Assembly (NCBI GenBank): GCA_913058495.1
Contig: CAJXQC010000005.1
Coordinates: 62,001-126,000, forward strand
From: an uncultured Balneola sp.
GTDB lineage: Bacteria > Bacteroidota > Rhodothermia > Balneolales > Balneolaceae
Direction: 5' to 3'
DNA: 64,000 nucleotides
Shown: piece by piece, positions 42,934 through 50,212 of the stretch
Numbering within the stretch: the stretch's first letter is position 1
Layout: each line of letters begins with the position of its first letter
Notes under the pieces: generated by a model
Told to the model about the DNA's origin: nothing
What the model saw: the letters and a program-made list of their open reading frames with translations, nothing else
Database searches by the model: none
Translations under genes and position numbers: made by a program

Positions 42934-43815
42934 ATGGAACCTTTTGTAGAATTTTTTGAGAATATCCCGACTGTATTTAGGGCAGGATTATTGGTTGGAG
43001 GTATTTTTCTGTTCTGGATCATTGAAGGAGTATTTCCACTCTTCGAATTCGGATATAAGAAAGTTCGTCATGCCGGAATAAATTTATTTCTGAATGGATT
43101 GTTTCTGGCAATCGGGCTTGCCTTTGCGGGATTGTTAGTTTGGTCGTCTGATTGGGTTACTGCTGAAGGTTTCGGAGTCCTTCAATGGATCGAAATGCCG
43201 TTGTGGGCACAAGCAGTTGTTGGAGTTCTGCTACTCGATTTCTTTGGAGCTTATCTGATTCACTGGATAGAGCATAAAGTGGTTTTTATGTGGAGATTTC
43301 ATTTGGTTCATCACAGCGACACTACCGTTGATGTAACTACAGGTTTACGTCATCATCCGGGAGAAGCAGTTTTTAGAATGGTGTTCACTATAATTGGAGT
43401 GATTTTGGTTGGGGCTCCAATTTGGATCATCTTTTTATATCAAAGCATTTCGGCGCTGTTTGCACATCTTACACATGCTAACATCAATATGCCCAGAAAG
43501 ATCGATCGGGCGCTATCATGGATTTTCATTACACCGTTGATGCATAAAGTTCATCATCACTACACTCAGCCTTTAACGGATACCAATTACGGTAATATTT
43601 TCTCTATTTGGGATCGCCTGCTCGGCACGTTCGCTCAGGTTGATGAAATGACTGAGTTGAAATATGGAATTGATACCCATATGGATCCCAAAGAAAATGA
43701 TAATCTTGGGAATTTGTTAAAGATTCCTTTCCAGCAATATCGCCCGCCGGTGGGTTCTAAGTTTGGTGAGGGAGAAAATGATGCCACTAAATCACAAAAA
43801 CTCGGAAAAGAGTGA
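42934..43815 (+). CDS. sterol desaturase/fatty acid hydroxylase superfamily membrane protein
   Basis: A 293-residue membrane di-iron enzyme of the fatty acid hydroxylase superfamily. The histidine boxes are visible: HWIEHKV, FHLVHHSD, LRHHPGE, HLTHAN and HKVHHHY, followed by TDTNYGNIFSIWDRLLGTF. About five hydrophobic segments cover the first 190 residues. Members hydroxylate or desaturate lipids, carotenoids or sterols; the substrate here is unknown. The last 17 residues (from GSKFGEGENDATKS) are an extension whose sequence, at DNA level, is repeated downstream at 44560-44609, past the toxin-antitoxin module. That end probably arose by an insertion event. Confidence 0.9.
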   Translation: MEPFVEFFENIPTVFRAGLLVGGIFLFWIIEGVFPLFEFGYKKVRHAGINLFLNGLFLAIGLAFAGLLVWSSDWVTAEGFGVLQWIEMPLWAQAVVGVLLLDFFGAYLIHWIEHKVVFMWRFHLVHHSDTTVDVTTGLRHHPGEAVFRMVFTIIGVILVGAPIWIIFLYQSISALFAHLTHANINMPRKIDRALSWIFITPLMHKVHHHYTQPLTDTNYGNIFSIWDRLLGTFAQVDEMTELKYGIDTHMDPKENDNLGNLLKIPFQQYRPPVGSKFGEGENDATKSQKLGKE

Positions 43816-43844
43816 AAGAGAAAACCTTTCAGCTTATATTCTGA

Positions 43845-44267
43845 TCACAAAAATGGATTGATAATCTGGACTGAGTAAATTTTTTGTTTATGTTGCAAAT
43901 CTTCGGAGTAAAGGGTGGAACAACCGGCTTCAAGTGCAGCAGCAATAATTAAAGAATCGTAGAATGAATAATTGTATTGTTCTTTGATTCCGATTCCTGA
44001 GAGAATTAAATCTTGACTGGCATATACCTCCCAAAAATGAATCAACGTATCTTCTATGAAACGAGTTAGTTCAGTTTGGTTCATTGGTGAAGAGAACTTT
44101 CGGTACGAAACGTTTATAAATTCTTGAACAACTTGATAGCTAATTACACCCTTACCGTTTTGTAATAATTCTTTTATTAGATTAGTCGCTATCTTTTTCT
44201 TCTCGGGAGCTGTAAAATCAAATGAATAAGCAAAAATATTGGTGTCTAAGAATATTTTATCGCTCAT
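43845..44267 (-). CDS. PIN-domain ribonuclease toxin (VapC-like)
   Basis: A 140-residue PIN-domain protein. The first acidic residue is in KIFLDTNIFAYSFD (Asp8), a central acid is in VVQEFINVSYRK, and the C-terminal set lies in SFYDSLIIAAALEAGCSTLYSEDLQ; four acidic residues coordinate magnesium as in VapC-type ribonucleases. The gene overlaps the upstream antitoxin by 11 bases, the standard toxin-antitoxin layout. RNA cleavage is known for the family; the target RNA is not predictable. The module is on the minus strand inside a region flanked by a duplicated 3' gene end. Confidence 0.93.
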   Translation of the reverse strand: MSDKIFLDTNIFAYSFDFTAPEKKKIATNLIKELLQNGKGVISYQVVQEFINVSYRKFSSPMNQTELTRFIEDTLIHFWEVYASQDLILSGIGIKEQYNYSFYDSLIIAAALEAGCSTLYSEDLQHKQKIYSVQIINPFL

Positions 44268-44475
44268 TCATTTCTTCCCGAGTGAATTTTCCACCAGAAT
44301 TGATATGACTAAATTCATCCATCATTTTTTCATAGTTTTTGGCAGCATCATTTTGTTTGGCATAGCTCGAAAGCCACTCTCTGAACCGTTGATTGAGCGT
44401 TGTTTTTTCTTTAGCCGCTTTTAATCGGGCTTTTTCAATAAGCTTTTCGTCAGCGCTGAATGTGATATTCTTCAT
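44257..44475 (-). CDS. antitoxin of the PIN toxin module
   Basis: A 72-residue antitoxin. The N-terminus MKNITFSADEKLIEKARLKA has the ribbon-helix-helix pattern, strand then two helices, with RFREWLSSYAKQND as the second helix region. The C-terminal half (KMMDEFSHINSGGKFTREEM) is charged and probably wraps the toxin. It precedes the PIN gene with an 11-base overlap. Two adjacent 15-bp repeats start 4 bases upstream of its start codon and look like its operator, so the complex probably represses its own promoter. Confidence 0.88.
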   Translation of the reverse strand: MKNITFSADEKLIEKARLKAAKEKTTLNQRFREWLSSYAKQNDAAKNYEKMMDEFSHINSGGKFTREEMNER

Positions 44476-44478
44476 AAT

Positions 44479-44508
44479 ACACGAGTTTAGTGTACACGAA
44501 TATAGTGT
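44479..44508 (-). promoter_or_regulatory. operator repeats of the toxin-antitoxin operon
   Basis: Two abutting 15-bp units, ACACGAGTTTAGTGT (44479-44493) and ACACGAATATAGTGT (44494-44508), each with ACAC/GTGT dyad symmetry. They sit just upstream of the antitoxin start (44475), the expected place for a ribbon-helix-helix operator. Confidence 0.75.
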
Positions 44509-44550
44509 ATAATTTCAAAATTAGCTACTTTCTGATTTTAGAATGATACC

Positions 44551-44613
44551 ATGCAAATAGGTTCTAAGTTTTCTGAAGAAGAAGGTGATGCCACTAAATC
44601 AGAAAAACACTAA
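44551..44613 (+). pseudogene. duplicated 3' end fragment of the desaturase-family gene
   Basis: Bases 44560-44609 repeat 43753-43802, the end of the desaturase-family coding sequence, with about 84 percent identity. Read in the same frame it gives GSKFSEEEGDATKSEKH and a stop, against GSKFGEGENDATKSQKLGKE in the intact gene. The toxin-antitoxin genes lie between the two copies. The fragment has no ribosome site and is probably not expressed on its own. Confidence 0.65.
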
Positions 44614-44646
44614 GTTTATAAATTTTGTGATTTAGTGTTTCTGTGG
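44590..44646. repeat. CACTAAAT-type palindrome reaching into the SSS gene end
   Basis: The left arm from GCCAC at 44590 (with CACTAAATCAGAAAAACACT) is inverted at about 44629-44646 (TTTAGTGTTTCTGTGGC). The right arm includes the stop and last codons of the SSS transporter gene, encoding its WPQKH end. Related arms are at 29042-29153. Confidence 0.65.
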
Positions 44647-46362
44647 CCAAACCAAACTAACCCCAACCCCAACCACTACCACAACAAAAGCGCCCAGCGG
44701 GTTTAGCCACAAAAACTCAATGGCTTTGGAATATCCTTCCGGAGTTTGGATCCATGGGAAAAAGAAAGAATAGTCAGCAGTAGTAGCATTGTAGAATAGT
44801 CGATCAAAAGTAAATACAGAGGCCATTCCCGAAAGAAGCCCGATCAATGCTCCGTTTCCATTCGCTTTCTTCACCCAAAGCAGGAGAATAAAAACGCCTA
44901 AAATAGAACCATAGAAATAGCTTCCAATCTGGTTGATCAGTTCAATGATAGAACGTGTTTCACCGAGAACGAGCGCTGAGCCTGTGGCGATGACTCCCCA
45001 TAATACAGTAACAGATCTGGAAGATTTAAGGAAATGTAATTCCCCAGGATCATCAGGACGGAGTCGTTTGTACCAGTCCACAATGGAAACCGTAGTAAGA
45101 GCATTCAATTCTGAATCAATGGAACTCATAGCTGCTGCAAAAATTCCGGCTACGATCAATCCTACCAGACCAATAGGAATATATTTCAAAATGAAATAAG
45201 GGAAGATGTAATTTGTGTCGTTTACATCCGTCTGACGAATTTCTGCTTGAAGCGCCAGTTCTTTTTGTCGGGCGGTATTCAGATCAACATCTGCTTTCAA
45301 GAATGCCTGCTGAGAAATCATGTCTCGATTTCTAGCAGCTTCAACTGCTAATCTTTGTCGATTTTCTCGAGCTTCTAAATATTGTTGTTCTATGATCTGT
45401 TCTCTGTTCAGTTGCTCTTCAGTTTGGGCAACAGGATCGGTGGAGCGGAAAGAGATTGGGGCATCATTAAAGATAAAGAATACATACAACATCACACCCA
45501 GCAACAGAATAAAGAACTGCATGGGTACTTTAGCATAGGCCGAAAGCAATAGGGATTTCTTGGCTTCTTTTGTATCAGAAGTGGTTAAATATCGCTGAAC
45601 CTGAGTTTGATCCGTGCCAAAATAGGAAAGCATCAAAAACAAAGCTGCAAAAACACCACTCCACACATTGTACTTTTCGCTTAGATCAAAATTCAGGTCG
45701 AGGGCGGTTAATTTATCCAGGCTTCCGGCAAGATAGAGAGCGTCACCAAAGCCAACATCTTCAGGAAGATTTACCATCACCACAAAAAAGCAGAATACGA
45801 GACCGAACATCATTACAGCCATTTGCTTTACATCTGTTTGGATCACTCCGGCAACTCCTCCGTACATGGTGTAAAGAGTGGCGATCAATCCAATAATGAG
45901 AATTGTAGCGGTAAGCGGAAGCCCTAAAAGCAAAGCCAGTACATAACTTGGAGCTGCAATTACAGCTCCCAAAGCTAATCCTCGGGAGATCAAAAATAAT
46001 CCGCTTGTGGTAAGTCGTGTTTTTAATCCAAATCGTTCTTCTAAAACTTCATAAGCGGTAAAGGCTTTCATCCTGCTGAAGAAAGGAACCAAAAACATAC
46101 ATATCAGGATCATCGCAAAGGGAATAGCTAAATAAACCTGTACAAATCGCATGTCTTCTACATAGGCAATTCCGGTAGTTCCGATAAAAGTGATGGCGGA
46201 AGCTTGTGTTGCCATGATCGAAAGACCCGCTGCCCACCAGGGCATATTTCGTCCGGCAAGTAAAAACCCTTCGATGTTTTCAGCATCTTTACCACGACGG
46301 GTTCCATCCCAAATCGTATACAATAAAAAAAGTGAGAGTACTGCCCAGTCTATCCAATGCAT
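44632..46362 (-). CDS. sodium:solute symporter (SSS family) with charged insertion
   Basis: A 576-residue SSS-type transporter. The first 300 residues show the family pattern: AGRNMPWWAAGLSIMATQAS, then SRGLALGAVIAAPSY and YGGVAGVIQTDVKQM. Residues about 305-382 are an unusual hydrophilic coiled-coil insertion (QTEEQLNREQIIEQQYLEAR followed by Ala-Glu-rich repeats) between membrane segments. The C-terminal half continues with IFAAAMSSIDSELNALTTV, the sodium-site region, and four or more further helices. The solute is unknown; sugars, amino acids and sialic acid are all carried by relatives. The gene is convergent with the desaturase-family gene and precedes nagB divergently. Confidence 0.92.
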   Translation of the reverse strand: MHWIDWAVLSLFLLYTIWDGTRRGKDAENIEGFLLAGRNMPWWAAGLSIMATQASAITFIGTTGIAYVEDMRFVQVYLAIPFAMILICMFLVPFFSRMKAFTAYEVLEERFGLKTRLTTSGLFLISRGLALGAVIAAPSYVLALLLGLPLTATILIIGLIATLYTMYGGVAGVIQTDVKQMAVMMFGLVFCFFVVMVNLPEDVGFGDALYLAGSLDKLTALDLNFDLSEKYNVWSGVFAALFLMLSYFGTDQTQVQRYLTTSDTKEAKKSLLLSAYAKVPMQFFILLLGVMLYVFFIFNDAPISFRSTDPVAQTEEQLNREQIIEQQYLEARENRQRLAVEAARNRDMISQQAFLKADVDLNTARQKELALQAEIRQTDVNDTNYIFPYFILKYIPIGLVGLIVAGIFAAAMSSIDSELNALTTVSIVDWYKRLRPDDPGELHFLKSSRSVTVLWGVIATGSALVLGETRSIIELINQIGSYFYGSILGVFILLLWVKKANGNGALIGLLSGMASVFTFDRLFYNATTADYSFFFPWIQTPEGYSKAIEFLWLNPLGAFVVVVVGVGVSLVWPQKH

Positions 46363-46546
46363 ATGATCTAGTTTTCCGAAAGGATAAATGAAGTTAAAAT
46401 GGGATAATTATAAGTCATCAAGGCTCAACTTAAGTAATTATTTAAAAATAGAGTAAAAGAACTTGATTTTTAATTAGGGGTAATGGCCTTTTTGCTTGTC
46501 GTATGTAAACAAAGAGGTGATAAAAAATAAAACCCTTAAAGAGTTC

Positions 46547-47326
46547 ATGGAAGTACTTGTATTTGAAAATAAAGAATCCGGTTCTTTATATGCTGCTCAG
46601 GTTATTGCAAATAAAGTGTTGATGAACAATTCTGTAAATGAAGAAACTGTACTTGGATTGGCAACAGGGTCAACACCGACTGATATGTATAAAGCGTTGA
46701 TAGAAATTAATAAAAGTGGCGTCAGCTTCAGCAGAATTATTACATACAATCTTGATGAATACTATCCAATGAAAAAATCGTCACCTCATAGTTATCATTA
46801 TTATATGTACGATCATTTTTTTCAGCATGTTGATATACATGAAGAAAATATCTTTATACCAAATGGTGAAAACAAAAATGAGGATCTCTCAAAGTTTTGT
46901 GAAGAATATGAACTATCTATAAGGAGAAATGGAGGAATAGATATTCAGGTTTTAGGCCTTGGATTAAATGGTCATATCGGATTTAATGAACCCGGTTTTA
47001 GTATGGATTCATTAACTCAGAAAGTAACCCTTAGTGATACTACCCGAACAGCTGCAGTGAAGTATTTCGGAAAAAAAGAAGAAGTGCCTTTTCAAGCTAT
47101 TTCTATGGGAATAAGTACGATTCTGAGTGCAGACCATATAATGATGATGGCCTGGGGAAATGAAAAAGCAGAAATTGTAAAGGAAAGCATTGAAGGACAG
47201 TTAAGCAAAGATGTTCCCGGTACCTATTTACAAACACATAAAAATGTAACGATAATTCTTGATGCAGAATCGGCTTCTAAGCTAGACAATGACAGAATTT
47301 CACTAATAGAAAGTAAGTTATCATAA
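46547..47326 (+). CDS. nagB: glucosamine-6-phosphate deaminase
   Basis: Converts glucosamine 6-phosphate to fructose 6-phosphate and ammonia. The start at ATG 46547 gives 259 residues beginning MEVLVFENKESGSLYAAQVI, which lines up with the normal NagB start; the frame is open further upstream (TTG 46496) and a 17-residue leader cannot be excluded. Active-site blocks are present: LATGSTPTDMY, YNLDEYYPM with the proton-transfer aspartate, and GLGLNGHIGFNEPG with the histidine. No nagA is nearby, which is notable. The PIG-L deacetylase follows 18 bases later, so both are probably one transcript. Confidence 0.95.
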   Translation: MEVLVFENKESGSLYAAQVIANKVLMNNSVNEETVLGLATGSTPTDMYKALIEINKSGVSFSRIITYNLDEYYPMKKSSPHSYHYYMYDHFFQHVDIHEENIFIPNGENKNEDLSKFCEEYELSIRRNGGIDIQVLGLGLNGHIGFNEPGFSMDSLTQKVTLSDTTRTAAVKYFGKKEEVPFQAISMGISTILSADHIMMMAWGNEKAEIVKESIEGQLSKDVPGTYLQTHKNVTIILDAESASKLDNDRISLIESKLS

Positions 47327-47344
47327 ACCAAATCACGGAGTAAT

Positions 47345-48211
47345 ATGAAAAAAATAAAATCAATCATTTTAACTGCATGCATGATTATGCCTGTTGTTTT
47401 GATGGCTCAACCGGAAACACCAATCGAGGAGTGGACAGGAAGAACTGTTTTGTTTATCGGGGCTCATCCTGATGACGATGGAGGTTCTCACGGAACAATG
47501 GCAATGTTGCAGGCAAACGGAAACGAAGTATATGTAATGCTTTTAACAACAGGTAATGTTGGAACCGGTGATCCTACAATGACACGCGATCGCTTATCAA
47601 AAATTCGACGCCAGGAAGAAGTAGACGCTTTAAAAGAACTTGGTATACCTGAAGAAAACTACATCAATTTAGGTTATACAGATGGAATGGTTGAGTTTGC
47701 CGACAAAGAAGAAGTGGTAAAGCAAATTGTATGGTGGATCAGAAAATTAAAGCCAACAACAATGATGGCTTTTGATCCGGGATATGGATATCAGCAATGG
47801 CATAAAGCAGATCACAGAGCAGCGGCCTACTTAGCAGTTGATGCAGCAAGAGCAGCAGAATGGAGACTGATTTTTCCCAGTCAGATCATAAATGAAGGTC
47901 TTGAGCGTCATAGCGTTACAGATTATCTGTTTTACAGTACTACCGCCAATGCATCTAACACAACTGTAGATATTTCTGAATATGCCGAGAACAAGGTGCA
48001 GTCGCTGTCTAAATATATTAGTCAGTTTACTTCTGCATTTGATAATTATGTCGGTCCAAATATATCTGACCTGCCCGGTAATGAAGGCAAGGAATTTATG
48101 GACAGACTAAGAAGAAGAGTATTCGAACGTGGAGCTGTAGATGGAAAGCCTACTGAAAGCTTCAGATATTATAAAGGCGCTCCGGATGGAGCCGGCTCAA
48201 GAAGAGATTGA
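47345..48211 (+). CDS. secreted PIG-L family deacetylase
   Basis: A zinc-dependent N-deacetylase of the PIG-L/LmbE (CE14) fold. The 288-residue protein has a signal peptide (MKKIKSIILTACMIMPVVLM, cleaved near AQPE). The zinc motif GAHPDDDGGSHGTM is followed by TMTRDRLSKIRRQEEVDAL and the third-ligand region WHKADHRAAAYLAV. Relatives remove acetyl from N-acetylglucosamine in GPI precursors, mycothiol, bacillithiol or chitobiose. Export implies an extracellular or periplasmic substrate. Adjacency to nagB suggests that it makes free glucosamine units for that pathway. A likely terminator follows at 48240-48272. Confidence 0.9.
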   Translation: MKKIKSIILTACMIMPVVLMAQPETPIEEWTGRTVLFIGAHPDDDGGSHGTMAMLQANGNEVYVMLLTTGNVGTGDPTMTRDRLSKIRRQEEVDALKELGIPEENYINLGYTDGMVEFADKEEVVKQIVWWIRKLKPTTMMAFDPGYGYQQWHKADHRAAAYLAVDAARAAEWRLIFPSQIINEGLERHSVTDYLFYSTTANASNTTVDISEYAENKVQSLSKYISQFTSAFDNYVGPNISDLPGNEGKEFMDRLRRRVFERGAVDGKPTESFRYYKGAPDGAGSRRD

Positions 48212-48239
48212 GTAAATTTTTTCTGAGGTTAATTTTCTA

Positions 48240-48272
48240 AAGTAAGCAATAACCTTGTGTTGTTGCTTACTT
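48240..48272 (+). terminator. probable terminator after the PIG-L gene
   Basis: AAGTAAGCAA (48240-48249) pairs with TTGCTTACTT (48263-48272), followed by CCTTT. The tail is short, so it may be weak. Confidence 0.55.
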
Positions 48273-48413
48273 CCTTTAAGGAACTTCTCATAAATTCAGG
48301 TTTCAATTTCACGAATATTTGACTAATTAATTAGAATGACATCAGTTGACTTGTGGGTGAAATAATAAATTAGTTGACGATAATTAAATAGGAAGGACTA
48401 GCTACAAATAAGC

Positions 48414-49013
48414 ATGTTACTATTGGCAATTTTAGCAAATAGTAAAGGAGATAACCGATCCAGTGATTTAAGTCGGGTGGAAAGAATACGTAAAGGAGAC
48501 AAAAAAGCATTTGAAGCTTTATTCTTTGAGTACCATGAGCAGTTAAGCAGGTTTGCAAATTCTATTACAAAATCCAGAGAGTTTGCCAGGGATGCTGTTC
48601 AGGATGTATTTCTGAAAGTCTGGAGAAACAGAAAAGAACTAGATATAAAAGTATCGGTAAAAGTTTATTTGTATCAGGCTGTCAGAAACCAGTCATTAAA
48701 TTTACTAAGTAAGCAGAAAAATCAGCAGCGATTAAGAGAGGATTTCCTGAGTGAAGTCAAAAGTATTCGTAGCGAGGAATATGTAGAAGTCGCTTCGAAC
48801 AATGAGCATCTGGAATTAATAAAAAGGGTGTGGGAAGTTGTTAGTCAAATGCCGGAAAGAAGAAGGTTAGTTTTTGAATTGCACAGAAAGCATGGTTTCA
48901 GTTATAAAGAAATTGCAAGGATTCTTGAAATAACAAGAAAGACGGTAGAAAATCATATGTCTCAAGCGTTGCAATACCTCCGAGACAATATTGAAATAAA
49001 TAAATTAAAATAA
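48414..49013 (+). CDS. ECF-type RNA polymerase sigma factor
   Basis: A 199-residue group IV sigma factor of the Bacteroidota FecI-like set. Region 2 is AFEALFFEYHEQLSRFANSI and AVQDVFLKVWRNRKEL; region 4 is VVSQMPERRRLVFELHRKHG and SYKEIARILEITRKTVENHM, with the helix-turn-helix. It has the usual arrangement upstream of a FecR anti-sigma and an STN-type SusC, so it likely transcribes the SusC/SusD operon when the receptor detects its substrate. The ATG at 48414 gives a short extra N-terminus (MLLLAILANSKGDNRSSD). The gap to FecR is 51 bases. Confidence 0.95.
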   Translation: MLLLAILANSKGDNRSSDLSRVERIRKGDKKAFEALFFEYHEQLSRFANSITKSREFARDAVQDVFLKVWRNRKELDIKVSVKVYLYQAVRNQSLNLLSKQKNQQRLREDFLSEVKSIRSEEYVEVASNNEHLELIKRVWEVVSQMPERRRLVFELHRKHGFSYKEIARILEITRKTVENHMSQALQYLRDNIEINKLK

Positions 49014-49064
49014 TTATAGGGGTATTGGTTTTTGCCTCTGTCTAATAATAAACAAACTTAAAAA

Positions 49065-50126
49065 GTGAAGTCAGAATTGGATATAAGCCTTTTAGCAAAA
49101 TTTTTAGCTGAAGAATGTGATAACAAAGAAAAACAGTTAGTGTCTGACTGGTTATCTGAAAGTTCAAAGAACCGTGAAACAATGAAGGAATTTGAAAAAA
49201 TATGGGAAGCTTCTGAGCATTCCGATTCCTCCGAAGATGTTTTTGACAGCAACTTAGAATGGGTTGTATTGCAGAATAGAATTGAAGATGAAACTTTGAA
49301 CTTTAATACTAAGCATGTAAATCGCAGCACCTGGTTGTCTTTATATAATCCTCTTTTACCAACATTAAGTAAAGTTGCTGCTTTATTTCTAATAGCAGCT
49401 TTCGTGGGTCTGTTCTTTATTGATCGTTTTTATGTTGAAGAAGTACAGCCTCAGGAGCCAACGCTTAACGAGATTTCAATGGAGAAGGGGTATCGCGGAG
49501 GAGTAACTCTTTCTGATGGGACAAAAGTATATATAAACTCCGACAGCAAAATTATTATTCCGAAAGTTTTCAAAGCAGATAGAAGAGAAGTTTTCTTAGA
49601 AGGTGAAGCGTTTTTTGATGTAGCTAAAAATCCTAACAAGCCATTTCTTATCAAAACAAAAGGAGCTGTTGTGGAAGTTCTGGGGACTTCCTTTGCCGTT
49701 CGTAATTATCCCGGAGATAATGTAATTCAGACAGTAGTTAGAGAAGGAACGGTTTCTTTTAGTTCAGATGATAAATCAAAGAAGAATAGTGTGATTCTTA
49801 CTGCCGGGAATCTGGGAAGGTTGAACCTGGAAAACAATGAGATTAAAACAGAGTATGTCAGTGATGTTGATTTCTACCTTAGTTGGAAAGAAGGGTATTT
49901 GACCTTTAAGAACGAAAAGATGAAGGAAGTCGCAAAACAACTAGAAAGAAAGTATGACATCGAAGTTGTTTTTGATTCAAAAGAAATTGCAGACATGAAT
50001 TTAACAGCAGAATTAAGAAGCAGATCATTAGCAAGGGTTTTGGAAACAATATCTATGTCATTAAAGATCGATTATACTCTGCTTAAAGATCGAGTAAGTT
50101 TTGAGTTATCTGATAGCTCAGATTAA
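49065..50126 (+). CDS. FecR-family anti-sigma factor
   Basis: A 353-residue membrane regulator that holds the ECF sigma factor until signalled by its TonB receptor. The cytoplasmic N-terminus (LLAKFLAEECDNKEKQLVSDW) is the sigma-binding part, and one transmembrane helix lies near residue 110-125 (VAALFLIAAFVGLFFI). The periplasmic FecR domain has KGYRGGVTLSDGTKVYINSD, EVFLEGEAFFDVAKNPNKPF and VEVLGTSFAVRNYPGD. A C-terminal STN-like/secretin domain (FKNEKMKEVAKQLERKYDIE) closes it. The start is a GTG at 49065. It lies between the sigma gene and the frameshifted SusC gene. Confidence 0.94.
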   Translation: MKSELDISLLAKFLAEECDNKEKQLVSDWLSESSKNRETMKEFEKIWEASEHSDSSEDVFDSNLEWVVLQNRIEDETLNFNTKHVNRSTWLSLYNPLLPTLSKVAALFLIAAFVGLFFIDRFYVEEVQPQEPTLNEISMEKGYRGGVTLSDGTKVYINSDSKIIIPKVFKADRREVFLEGEAFFDVAKNPNKPFLIKTKGAVVEVLGTSFAVRNYPGDNVIQTVVREGTVSFSSDDKSKKNSVILTAGNLGRLNLENNEIKTEYVSDVDFYLSWKEGYLTFKNEKMKEVAKQLERKYDIEVVFDSKEIADMNLTAELRSRSLARVLETISMSLKIDYTLLKDRVSFELSDSSD

Positions 50127-50212
50127 TAATCAGTTTTAAATAAAAATATTCTGGAAGCGCTTTTTTTTCGCGAGTTCAAAATATCAATATTAACAAGTTA
50201 CAGAGGAAACGT

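Noticed and set aside
45570-45896. 108-codon open frame inside the SSS gene
   Set aside because: It is antisense to a transporter with clear family motifs and has no ribosome site or homology pattern.
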